This document shows positions 5,869-13,278 of a DNA stretch of 18,008 bases, piece by piece (the first letter of the stretch is position 1; each line of letters begins with the position of its first letter). The notes beneath the pieces are model-generated. The model made no database searches. It saw only the letters and a list, made by a program, of their open reading frames with translations, and was not told the DNA's origin. Both the position numbers and the translations under genes were made by a program. The stretch is taken from NCBI GenBank assembly GCA_009937085.1, contig JAACDD010000070.1, positions 1 to 18,008 on the forward strand, written 5' to 3'. This DNA comes from Bacteroidota bacterium (lineage in GTDB: Bacteria; Bacteroidota; Bacteroidia; Flavobacteriales; Flavobacteriaceae).

Positions 5869-7139
5869 TTTGGTTTCGGAACGACTTACGTGTCCGTGAC
5901 CAACAAGCACTTACACACGCCACATTAAAGCATAATCGTGTAATTGGACTCTTTCATATTCCAGAAACGTGGCTAAAAGAAACACCGTGGGGCTTTAAGA
6001 AAATGGAAGCTTTTAGAGCTCAATTTTTATTGCAAACATTGACCCAACTCCAAAAAGATTTGATGAAACTTAACATCACATTGTGGGTTACAAGTGGAAA
6101 TTTAAAACAAACTGTACAACAACTTCAAGAAAAATATCAGGTAACTGACCTATACGCACAACAAGAGTGGACACAAGAAGAAGTAGATGATGCGGCACAA
6201 ATTCCCAAAAGCATAAAAACGCATTGGAATTACGATCAGTTTTTATTTCATCCAGACGATATTCCCATGGAAGTTTCAAATATACCAGAAGTGTTTACCG
6301 TCTTTAGAAAAAAATGCGAAAAGCAAAGTCATGTTAGACCACCAATAGGGATACCAGATCCCATGCCAACTGAAAGTCTTATACAAGAAACTACTGAGTT
6401 GCCTACGCTAGAAAAATTAGGCTATAAAAACATCTCAAACGATGCAAGAACTGCAATTCCATTTTCAGGAGGGGAAACGGAAGCGTGGGCGCGTATCCAA
6501 GAATATTTTTGGGACACAAAGCAACTGTCTTTTTATAAAAAAACACGAAACGGTTTATTGGGGAAAAAATACAGTTCTAAACTATCTCTTTGGATGGCAT
6601 TTGGATCCATTTCGCCTAGGTCGATTTACGCAGAAGTGAAAAAATACGAGAAAACAGTTACAAAAAACGACTCTACCTATTGGTTGATATTTGAACTTAT
6701 ATGGCGAGATTATTTTAAATATATTTCCTTAAAACACGGGAATAAAATTTTTAAAATCGGAGGGATTTTAGACAAATCTTACGATTGGAAAACAGATCTT
6801 AGACGTGTACACAAGTGGATTGAAGGCAACACCCCAGAGCCTTTTGTCAATGCGAACATGCGAGAGTTGACTTGCACAGGTTTTATGAGCAATCGTGGGC
6901 GGCAAAACGTAGCGAGTTTTTTCAGTAAAGAATGGCATTTGGACTGGCGTATCGGTGCAGCCTACTTTGAAGCGATGCTTATTGATTATGATGTGCATAG
7001 CAATTATGGTAACTGGATGTATAATGCAGGAGTGGGCAACGACCCTAGAGATAGAAAATTCCATATTTCGTGGCAAGCAGAACGCTATGATCCAAACAAT
7101 ACCTACCAAAAAACCTGGTTACAAACAACACTTTTCTAA
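5841..7139 (+). CDS. DASH-family cryptochrome/photolyase
   Basis: 432 residues, short for the family and without a C-terminal extension. The N-terminus A-I-V-W-F-R-N-D-L-R-V-R-D and the helix G-F-K-K-M-E-A-F-R-A-Q-F-L-L (51-64) are DASH-like. The FAD domain has N-A-N-M-R-E-L-T-C-T-G-F-M-S-N-R-G-R-Q-N followed by a segment S-N-Y-G-N-W-M-Y-N-A-G-V-G-N-D-P-R-D-R, a strong DASH signature. The Trp triad is present (Trp326, Trp369, Trp392). DASH proteins repair CPDs in single-stranded or looped DNA and may also signal. The gene starts inside DUF2256 (28-base overlap) and its stop shares one base with the next ATG (TAATG), so translation probably continues by re-initiation. Confidence 0.95.
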   Translation: MQKAKTTAIVWFRNDLRVRDQQALTHATLKHNRVIGLFHIPETWLKETPWGFKKMEAFRAQFLLQTLTQLQKDLMKLNITLWVTSGNLKQTVQQLQEKYQVTDLYAQQEWTQEEVDDAAQIPKSIKTHWNYDQFLFHPDDIPMEVSNIPEVFTVFRKKCEKQSHVRPPIGIPDPMPTESLIQETTELPTLEKLGYKNISNDARTAIPFSGGETEAWARIQEYFWDTKQLSFYKKTRNGLLGKKYSSKLSLWMAFGSISPRSIYAEVKKYEKTVTKNDSTYWLIFELIWRDYFKYISLKHGNKIFKIGGILDKSYDWKTDLRRVHKWIEGNTPEPFVNANMRELTCTGFMSNRGRQNVASFFSKEWHLDWRIGAAYFEAMLIDYDVHSNYGNWMYNAGVGNDPRDRKFHISWQAERYDPNNTYQKTWLQTTLF

Positions 7140-8665
7140 TGGAAGTACGACTCATTCTTGGCGATCAACTCAACGGAGAACACAGCTGGTATATTGAACC
7201 CAATAATCAGGTGTGTTATGTCATGTTCGAAATGCGACAAGAAACAGATTATGTACGCCATCATGTGCAAAAAGTTGTTGCCTTTTTTGCTGCGATGCGC
7301 AGTTTTGCGCGAAAGTTGGAGAAAGATGGACACACTGTAATTTACTATACCATTGACGACCCCAACAATACCCAAAACTTAACAAAAAACATCAAGAAAG
7401 TACTTGAGTTGCTCAATGCGTCTTCTTTCGCGTACCAACTACCAGATGAATTTCGATTAGACGAACAACTCAAGGAAATTAGCAAATCACTTGGTATTAA
7501 AGTAAACGCATGTGATACCGAACATTTTTTGACGACTCGAACCGAGCTAGCCGAATTTTACGAAGGGAAAAAGGCGTTGGTCATGGAGTTTTTTTATCGC
7601 TATATGCGAAAAAAACACCAATACCTCATGGTGGACGGCCAGCCCGAAGGTGGCAGCTGGAACTACGATAAATTTAATCGAAATACGTGGAAAGGCGGCG
7701 TTATACCTCCGCCCTATCAGCCCGATATGACTTTGGCTAAAGAAATTCACAATCAAATAGTTGCTGCAAAAATAGATACGATTGGAACATTCGATCCTGA
7801 GTCTTTTCTATTTGCGGTTTCTCGCGAGGAATCACTTAATCAATTAGATTATTTCTGCAACCATTTACTACAAGATTTTGGTACCTATCAAGATGCTATG
7901 CATCAAGATGAAACAAATTTATTCCATGCGCGTATTTCGTTTAGCTTAAATGTAAAACTCATCAGCCCCGAAGAGGTCATTGAACGTGCAATTGCTGCCT
8001 TCAGAGAAAGCGAAGCCATTAGTCTTTCACAAGTAGAAGGCTTTGTACGGCAAATTTTGGGTTGGCGCGAATACATTCGAGGGTTGTATTGGAAAGAAAT
8101 GCCACAGTACAAGCAAAAAAACGAGTTGAATAATTTTGGGAAACTCCCTGATTTTTATTGGACGGGGGAAACCAAAATGAATTGCCTTAAAACCAGCATC
8201 ACAAACAGTTTGGAAAACGCTTATGCACACCATATTCAACGCTTGATGATTACAGGAAATTTTGCGTTGCTATTGCAAACCCACCCAGATGAAGTAGATG
8301 ACTGGTATTTAGGCATTTATGCGGACGCAGTTGAATGGGTACAACTTCCTAATACGCGTGGCATGAGTCAGTATGCTGATGGCGGAATTTTAGCCACAAA
8401 ACCTTATGTTTCCTCCGGCTCTTATGTAAACAAAATGAGCAACTACTGCAGTAGTTGTAGTTACGACAAAAAGAAACGCGTTGGAGAAAACGCCTGTCCA
8501 TTTAATAGTTTATACTGGAACTTTTTAGATGACAAAAGAGAAGAGTTAAAAGGGAACCATCGTATGGGAATGATGTTCAATTTACTAGGAAAAATCAAAC
8601 CCGAGGAATTGGCAGAAATTAAGACCCGTGCCTACGAAATTATAGAAAATCCAGATGCATTCTAA
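7139..8665 (+). CDS. Iron-sulfur (6-4) photolyase, FeS-BCP/PhrB type (DPRP family)
   Basis: 508 residues, matching bacterial (6-4) photolyases of the PhrB/CryB type. The N-terminus R-L-I-L-G-D-Q-L-N marks the deoxyribodipyrimidine photolyase-related family. Four cysteines at 349, 437, 440 and 453 fall one residue from the positions of the [4Fe-4S] ligands in Agrobacterium PhrB (350, 438, 441, 454). His364/His365 in A-Y-A-H-H-I-Q-R-L-M-I-T-G-N-F correspond to the conserved His of (6-4) repair enzymes. The C-terminal block M-S-N-Y-C-S-S-C-S-Y-D followed by C-P-F-N-S-L-Y-W is diagnostic. Expected cofactors by homology are FAD, a lumazine antenna and the cluster. It overlaps DASH by 1 base and the next photolyase-like gene by 11 bases. 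Confidence 0.95.
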   Translation: MEVRLILGDQLNGEHSWYIEPNNQVCYVMFEMRQETDYVRHHVQKVVAFFAAMRSFARKLEKDGHTVIYYTIDDPNNTQNLTKNIKKVLELLNASSFAYQLPDEFRLDEQLKEISKSLGIKVNACDTEHFLTTRTELAEFYEGKKALVMEFFYRYMRKKHQYLMVDGQPEGGSWNYDKFNRNTWKGGVIPPPYQPDMTLAKEIHNQIVAAKIDTIGTFDPESFLFAVSREESLNQLDYFCNHLLQDFGTYQDAMHQDETNLFHARISFSLNVKLISPEEVIERAIAAFRESEAISLSQVEGFVRQILGWREYIRGLYWKEMPQYKQKNELNNFGKLPDFYWTGETKMNCLKTSITNSLENAYAHHIQRLMITGNFALLLQTHPDEVDDWYLGIYADAVEWVQLPNTRGMSQYADGGILATKPYVSSGSYVNKMSNYCSSCSYDKKKRVGENACPFNSLYWNFLDDKREELKGNHRMGMMFNLLGKIKPEELAEIKTRAYEIIENPDAF

Positions 8666-10127
8666 GCCAACAATTAATGTTTTTTGGTTTAAGCGTGACT
8701 TGCGCATCCTAGATAATGAAGGGCTTCAAAATGCTATTGAGTCCAATACTCCCCTACTCTTACTTTATGTTTTTGAACCCAGCTTGGAAAAGAACCCGCA
8801 CTATCACAAACGGCATTGGAACTTCATTAAGCAATCCATTGTAAGTCTAAATCAAGAATTAAACCCGTATAAAACCAAAATACATTGTGCCAGTGGCGAA
8901 GTAACCGAAGTGTTGGAGCATGTAAGTAAGACCTGGCGTATAAAAACGCTTTTTTCGATGCAAGAAACAGGGTTGAATTGCACATACGAAAGAGATAAAA
9001 AGGTAAAAAAATGGTGTGATTTACAAAATACACATTGGGTAGAGCATATCAACAACGGCGTATTTCGTGGATTGGCAAACAGAGCGCATTGGCGAGATTA
9101 CTGGGCAAATTATATGATGCAGCCCATTAAACCTTTTACGGCATCTGAAAAAGATTTTGTAACTGTCAAAGATGAGCTGCTTGAAGAAATTCCGCTTCAA
9201 CCCAAAAAGTTAGAGGACATTCAAGAAGGTGGAACAAAAAAAGGGATAGCCTACTTGGAAAGTTTTTTAAAAACACGTCACAAAAAATACCAACAGTCGA
9301 TTTCTAAACCTGAAGCAGCCCGATTGCACTGCGGTCGTGTTTCGCCTTACTTGGCGTGGGGGAATCTTTCTGTGCGCTATGTATGGCAACGTGCAAAACA
9401 AGCCAAAACTCTTGGAGCGAGTGCCTTTCAAATCAATGCGTTTACGTCAAGACTACGCTGGCAAGCGCACTTTATTCAAAAGTTTGAAATGGAAACCCAA
9501 ATGGAGTTTAAGAGTGTAAACAAAGGGTATCACAACATGAATAAAGCCTTAAACACAAGCTTTATTGACGCATGGAAACATGGCAAAACAGGCTATCCGT
9601 TAGTGGATGCATGCATGCGTTGCGTGGTAGAGACGGGATATTTAAACTTTAGGATGCGTGCCATGGTGGTGTCGTTTTTCACACATCATTTATGGCAACC
9701 TTGGCAAGCAGGAGCAGAATTTTTGGGACGTCAATTTTTAGATTTTGAACCCGGTATACACTACCCGCAATTTCAAATGCAAGCAGGAGAAACTGGCATT
9801 AATATGGTGCGTATTTACAATCCTACTAAAAATGCATTAGAGCATGATGCAGATGGGAATTTTATTCGCAAATGGGTTCCAGAATTAGCGGAGTTACCCA
9901 CAGCCTTTTGTATTGAGCCGTGGACCATGACTGAAATTGAGCAACAGGGATACGGTTTCATTTTGGGGAAAAATTATCCGAAGCCCATCGTAGATGTTAA
10001 AAAAACCTATAAACACGCCTCAACAATATTATGGCAGATGCGACGGAACTCCATTGTCCGCAATGAAAGCAGGCGTATTGTGGCAACACACACATTGCCA
10101 AACAGAGAAAATATTATGGACGCATGA
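8655..10127 (+). CDS. Divergent photolyase/cryptochrome, family of unassigned activity
   Basis: 490 residues with an N-terminal photolyase domain (N-V-F-W-F-K-R-D-L-R) and a recognisable FAD domain (G-K-T-G-Y-P-L-V-D-A-C-M-R, N-F-R-M-R-A-M). The flavin-proximal segment is unlike CPD, DASH or FeS enzymes: D-F-E-P-G-I-H-Y-P-Q-F-Q-M-Q-A-G-E-T-G-I (363-382). Aligned without gaps to the CPD photolyase of the same unit, the Asn facing flavin N5 becomes Gly367 and the proximal triad Trp becomes Pro371, while the other two Trps (Trp307, Trp350) remain. The C-terminal 32 residues are Arg-rich. Many genomes carry such proteins annotated simply as photolyase; its lesion or signal is not known to me. It starts inside the Fe-S photolyase gene and ends in an ATGA overlap with the DUF2805 gene. 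Confidence 0.88.
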   Translation: MHSKPTINVFWFKRDLRILDNEGLQNAIESNTPLLLLYVFEPSLEKNPHYHKRHWNFIKQSIVSLNQELNPYKTKIHCASGEVTEVLEHVSKTWRIKTLFSMQETGLNCTYERDKKVKKWCDLQNTHWVEHINNGVFRGLANRAHWRDYWANYMMQPIKPFTASEKDFVTVKDELLEEIPLQPKKLEDIQEGGTKKGIAYLESFLKTRHKKYQQSISKPEAARLHCGRVSPYLAWGNLSVRYVWQRAKQAKTLGASAFQINAFTSRLRWQAHFIQKFEMETQMEFKSVNKGYHNMNKALNTSFIDAWKHGKTGYPLVDACMRCVVETGYLNFRMRAMVVSFFTHHLWQPWQAGAEFLGRQFLDFEPGIHYPQFQMQAGETGINMVRIYNPTKNALEHDADGNFIRKWVPELAELPTAFCIEPWTMTEIEQQGYGFILGKNYPKPIVDVKKTYKHASTILWQMRRNSIVRNESRRIVATHTLPNRENIMDA

Positions 10128-10402
10128 AAAGGAAACTCACAGAAATAGAAATTGATAGGATTATTGAAATGGGCTGGGAAGACCGCACCCCATTTGATGC
10201 CATAAAAATGCAATTTGGACTTAAAGAGCAAGAGGTGATAACCATTATGAGACGCAACATGAAACCAAACAGTTTTAAGTTGTGGCGAAAGCGTGTTCAG
10301 GGAAGAAAAACCAAACATTTAAAAAAGCGAACTGACGAAGTAGGGCGATTTAAGTGTTCTCGTCAGAGAGGTATAAGTAACAATAAGGTTTCTAAACGTT
10401 AG
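10124..10402 (+). CDS. DUF2805/TIGR03643 family small basic protein
   Basis: 92 residues, strongly basic. It fits the TIGR03643/DUF2805 pattern: I-D-R-I-I-E-M-G-W-E-D-R-T-P-F-D-A-I near the N-terminus, Q-F-G-L-K-E-Q-E-V-I-T-I-M-R-R in the middle, then F-K-L-W-R-K-R-V-Q-G-R-K-T-K-H (about residues 51-65). The first 45 residues could form a helix-turn-helix-like unit, and the remainder is an Arg/Lys-rich tail. Members are known mainly from association with photolyase genes and have no established function that I know of; nucleic-acid binding is inferred from composition. It is the last gene of the photolyase unit, overlapping the upstream gene by 4 bases and ending 2 bases from the convergent murA stop. 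Confidence 0.9.
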   Translation: MKRKLTEIEIDRIIEMGWEDRTPFDAIKMQFGLKEQEVITIMRRNMKPNSFKLWRKRVQGRKTKHLKKRTDEVGRFKCSRQRGISNNKVSKR

Positions 10403-10404
10403 CT

Positions 10405-11715
10405 TTATGAGATTCGCTCAATCTGAGCGCCCAAAGCACGAAGGCGTGTATCAATATTTTGATACCCACGGTCAATTTGTTCGATATTGAAGATGGTACT
10501 TGTGCCTTTGGCAGAAAGGGCTGCAATAAGTAAGGAAATACCAGCACGAATATCGGGGGAAGTCATTGTTGTTGCTTTCAATGTCGATTTAAAATCATGT
10601 CCGATAACGTTGGCACGGTGCGGATCACACAAAATAATTTTCGCACCCATATCAATAAGTTTATCTACAAAGAATAAGCGACTCTCAAACATTTTTTGAT
10701 GCACCAACACACTACCGCGTGCTTGTGTAGCTACTACGAGAACAATACTCAAAAGGTCAGGTGTGAATCCTGGCCAGGGCGCATCTGAAATAGTCATTAC
10801 AGAGCCATCGATATAGCTTTGAATTTCAAAGCCATTGGTGTGCGCAGGAATGAACATATCATCTCCTTTTTGCTCAATTGTTATGCCCAAGCGACGAAAC
10901 ACATCTGGAATTTGACCCAAATATTCCCATTGTACATCTTTTATGGTAAGTGCGCTTTGCGTAAGTGCTGCAAGTCCAATCCAACTGCCAATTTCAATCA
11001 TATCGGGCAAAATGCGGTGATCCGTTCCGCCGAGTTTTTCAACCCCTGTAATCTTGAGTAAATTAGAGCCAATCCCCGAAATATTGGCTCCCATACGCAC
11101 AAGCATATTGCAAAGCTGTTGCAAATAAGGCTCGCAGGCAGCATTATAAATGGTGGTGGTTCCTTTGGCAAGTACAGCGGCCATTACAATGTTTGCCGTA
11201 CCCGTAACTGAAGCTTCGTCTAACAGCATATACGTGCCGCGCAATTCATCAGCTTCTACGCCGTAGAAATACTCTTCTTTATTGTAACGGAATGTTGCAC
11301 CAAGTTTAATAAATCCTTGAAAGTGTGTGTCCAACCTGCGGCGACCAATTTTGTCACCACCTGGCTTAGGAATAAATCCTTTTCCAAAACGAGCCAATAA
11401 AGGACCTACAATCATAATTGATCCACGTAAACCACGTCCGGCAATTTTAAAATCGTCGGATTGGAGGTAGTCAATATCTACATTGTCGGCTTGAAACGTA
11501 TAGCTGTCGGCACTGTGCTTTTCAACTTTAACGCCTAGTTGAATGAGTATATCAATAAGTTTATTGACATCAATAATATCTGGAATATTGCTTATCGTTA
11601 CTGGCGCTGAAGTAAGTAAAACGGCACACAAAATTTGGAGTGCCTCGTTTTTAGCTCCTTGTGGTTGAATAGCACCTGAAAGAGGTACACCGCCCGTAAT
11701 CTTAAAAGCTCCCAT
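10405..11715 (-). CDS. murA: UDP-N-acetylglucosamine 1-carboxyvinyltransferase (MurA), Asp-type active site
   Basis: 436 residues, full length. It catalyses the first committed step of peptidoglycan synthesis, transferring enolpyruvate from PEP to UDP-GlcNAc in the cytoplasm. Lys22-Asn23 (G-A-K-N-E-A-L) are the conserved substrate-binding pair. The catalytic loop reads K-P-G-G-D-K-I-G-R-R-R, so the residue equivalent to E. coli Cys115 is Asp121. W-P-G-F-T-P-D carries the general-base Asp, and S-P-D-I-R-A-G the C-terminal Arg. Asp at the Cys115 position is known from mycobacteria and chlamydiae to preserve activity and confer intrinsic fosfomycin resistance. It abuts the DUF4290 gene with no gap and is read from the DUF493 promoter by inference. 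Confidence 0.97.
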   Translation of the reverse strand: MGAFKITGGVPLSGAIQPQGAKNEALQILCAVLLTSAPVTISNIPDIIDVNKLIDILIQLGVKVEKHSADSYTFQADNVDIDYLQSDDFKIAGRGLRGSIMIVGPLLARFGKGFIPKPGGDKIGRRRLDTHFQGFIKLGATFRYNKEEYFYGVEADELRGTYMLLDEASVTGTANIVMAAVLAKGTTTIYNAACEPYLQQLCNMLVRMGANISGIGSNLLKITGVEKLGGTDHRILPDMIEIGSWIGLAALTQSALTIKDVQWEYLGQIPDVFRRLGITIEQKGDDMFIPAHTNGFEIQSYIDGSVMTISDAPWPGFTPDLLSIVLVVATQARGSVLVHQKMFESRLFFVDKLIDMGAKIILCDPHRANVIGHDFKSTLKATTMTSPDIRAGISLLIAALSAKGTSTIFNIEQIDRGYQNIDTRLRALGAQIERIS

Positions 11716-12369
11716 TTACTTGCGACGTTGTTGTTGCTTAGGGTTTCGGTATTTTTTGTGTTTGCTCCGTGTGCCACCTTTACCAAATCGCTTGTTTGTC
11801 AAACGAATAAGGTTTTCGGAATCGGTAAGGGTTTCTTCTTTACCGGTAAGCACAAGTTTTCCATCGGAAAGCTCAGCTAAATGATTAAAAATAACATGAT
11901 CCTCAACCGTATCCTTGTTCCAATTCAAAAAACATTTTTTCATGTGATTGGCAATCACATAAACCAACGCTTCTTTAAGTTCGCCTTCTTCCCAGCCAAC
12001 CACAACATCAATCATTCCCTTAATATTATTGCCGTAAAAACGGTATTTCGGATACGATTGTGGATAATCTAGGGGAGTTGGAGGTGCTGCTAATACTTCT
12101 GCACTCGGTTTTGGAAAAGGTGCGTCTACATCCAACTTAAAATCGGACATAATGAATAATTGATCCCAAAGTTTATGCTGAAAATCAGCCACATCACGTA
12201 AGTGTGGGTTTAGATTCCCCATAATACCAATAATGGCTTGGGCCTGTTTGTTTCGTTGCTCTTTATCGTCTTCAGCCATTACTTGCTGAATCATTTTGTG
12301 AATGTGACGACCGTATTCAGGAATCGCTAAATCTGAGCGTTCGTTATTGTATTGAAGATTTTCTATCAA
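11716..12369 (-). CDS. DUF4290 family protein
   Basis: 217 residues, a Bacteroidota-specific family of unknown function. The N-terminus I-E-N-L-Q-Y-N-N-E-R followed by I-P-E-Y-G-R-H-I-H-K-M-I is the recognisable family opening, and the sequence continues with M-G-N-L-N-P-H-L-R-D. The protein ends in a long basic tail (K-H-K-K-Y-R-N-P-K-Q-Q-Q-R-R-K). The family N-terminus requires initiation at TTG (12369-12367): no ATG or GTG lies between it and the upstream in-frame stop, and the first internal ATG would remove the conserved opening. It lies between DUF493 (38-base gap) and murA (no gap), a conserved flavobacterial order. The basic tail may contact RNA or ribosomes, but nothing shows this directly. 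Confidence 0.88.
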   Translation of the reverse strand: MIENLQYNNERSDLAIPEYGRHIHKMIQQVMAEDDKEQRNKQAQAIIGIMGNLNPHLRDVADFQHKLWDQLFIMSDFKLDVDAPFPKPSAEVLAAPPTPLDYPQSYPKYRFYGNNIKGMIDVVVGWEEGELKEALVYVIANHMKKCFLNWNKDTVEDHVIFNHLAELSDGKLVLTGKEETLTDSENLIRLTNKRFGKGGTRSKHKKYRNPKQQQRRK

Positions 12370-12407
12370 GTGAGGGATATTTATGAGGTAAAACTACTAA
12401 AAAAAGA

Positions 12408-12698
12408 TTAGAGCTGAATGATATTTGGGATTTTAGACGCTTGCTTATACTTGTCAATGATTACAGCGGGACTTTCGAAAGTTCCTTGAACGGAAATACT
12501 GCTGTATGTGCCTTTGCTTGAAGCTCGAACACTTATTTTAACAACATCGTTTAAAAATATATTTTCAAGTGTTTTTTGGGCGTCCCCAGATGCCGGCACG
12601 ATAAACTTGAATACATACACGCCAGGCCAAGCACTTGTGTCTAAAAGTTGTTGGTGAAAGCGTTTGTAAAATGAATCGTCTTTTGCAGCTTGTTGCAT
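12408..12698 (-). CDS. DUF493 (YbeD-like) family protein
   Basis: 96 residues with a ferredoxin-like alpha/beta pattern. The motif W-P-G-V-Y-V-F-K-F-I-V-P (about residues 24-35) and the strand S-V-R-A-S-S-K-G-T-Y-S-S-I-S-V-Q match DUF493. E. coli YbeD, a small family member, has an ACT-like fold and no firm function; Bacteroidota proteins are of similar length. The ATG (12698) is 4 bases after a -7 box on the same strand. It is the first gene of a reverse-strand unit with DUF4290 and murA, divergent from the AAA ATPase gene. Confidence 0.88.
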   Translation of the reverse strand: MQQAAKDDSFYKRFHQQLLDTSAWPGVYVFKFIVPASGDAQKTLENIFLNDVVKISVRASSKGTYSSISVQGTFESPAVIIDKYKQASKIPNIIQL

Positions 12699-12702
12699 GT
12701 TG

Positions 12703-12732
12703 CAAAGATACAGTTTTGCAAACGGCTACAAA
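12703..12732 (-). promoter_or_regulatory. Promoter of the DUF493-DUF4290-murA unit
   Basis: On the reverse strand a -33-like TTTG (12732-12729) is followed after exactly 18 bases by TATCTTTG (12710-12703), a full -7 consensus match. The DUF493 ATG begins 4 bases further on, so the mRNA would have a very short leader or none. It overlaps the divergent promoter of the AAA ATPase gene. Confidence 0.65.
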
Positions 12733-12744
12733 TCCCGACCTTTG
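12715..12744 (+). promoter_or_regulatory. Promoter of the AAA ATPase-recQ-fmt-yqgE unit
   Basis: TTTG (12715-12718), then 18 bases, then GACCTTTG (12737-12744), which differs from TAnnTTTG only at the first base. The preferred ATG (12748) follows after 3 bases. Spacing and layout mirror the divergent promoter on the other strand. Confidence 0.55.
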
Positions 12745-12747
12745 TAT

Positions 12748-13278
12748 ATGTTTGAAAAACAAAAAGTAGTTCTTACGGGTTCGCCTGCAAGTGGAAAAAC
12801 CACCTTGATTAACAGGGTCAACCACCCTGAAATTTCGTGTTATAGTGAAGTGTCAAGGGCTATTATTTCAGCAGCACAAGCCAACGGTGCCCAGCGTCCC
12901 TTTTTGGAAAACCCATTAGCATTCAGCGAGGCTATTTTTGAAAGTAGGCTTCATGATTATTTTAACGTTAGTAAATCTCCTGTGCAATTGTATGACCGCG
13001 GCATCCACGACGTTGTAGCGTATTTACATGAATTAGGAGATGATGTGCCTTGTGGTATGGAAGAGGATTGCATGAATTTTACCTACGACAAGGTATTCAT
13101 TTTTCCCCCTTGGGAAGCTATTTTTGAGCAAGACGCACAACGGGTAGAAGATTTTAACGAGGCTGAAAAACTTCACAATGCGTTGGTAGAAACCTATAGT
13201 ACCTTTGGCATGGAGTGCATTGAAGTTCCTCGAGTTAGTGTTGCCAAACGCCTTGCATTTATGCTAGAAAATCTATGA
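12748..13278 (+). CDS. AAA_28-type P-loop ATPase/kinase-like protein
   Basis: 176 residues from ATG 12748. An upstream in-frame ATG (12697) would add 17 residues but lies upstream of the promoter box, and the family starts just before the P-loop. The Walker A motif is G-S-P-A-S-G-K-T (11-18). Other visible segments are S-E-V-S-R-A-I-I (about 33-40), L-Y-D-R-G-I-H-D-V-V-A-Y near residue 90, where the DRG motif resembles nucleotide/nucleoside-kinase-like ATPases, and V-F-I-F-P-P-W-E. It fits the AAA_28 (NadR kinase-like) family. The substrate is unknown. It overlaps recQ by 4 bases. Confidence 0.83.
   Translation: MFEKQKVVLTGSPASGKTTLINRVNHPEISCYSEVSRAIISAAQANGAQRPFLENPLAFSEAIFESRLHDYFNVSKSPVQLYDRGIHDVVAYLHELGDDVPCGMEEDCMNFTYDKVFIFPPWEAIFEQDAQRVEDFNEAEKLHNALVETYSTFGMECIEVPRVSVAKRLAFMLENL

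Noticed and set aside
12370..12407. Poly-T run on the reverse strand between DUF493 and DUF4290 as a terminator
   Set aside because: There is no stable hairpin before the T-run, and the gene order suggests read-through into DUF4290 and murA.
12697..12747. Upstream ATG of the AAA ATPase gene
   Set aside because: It lies before the forward promoter box and overlaps the DUF493 start on the other strand. The P-loop protein is complete from ATG 12748.
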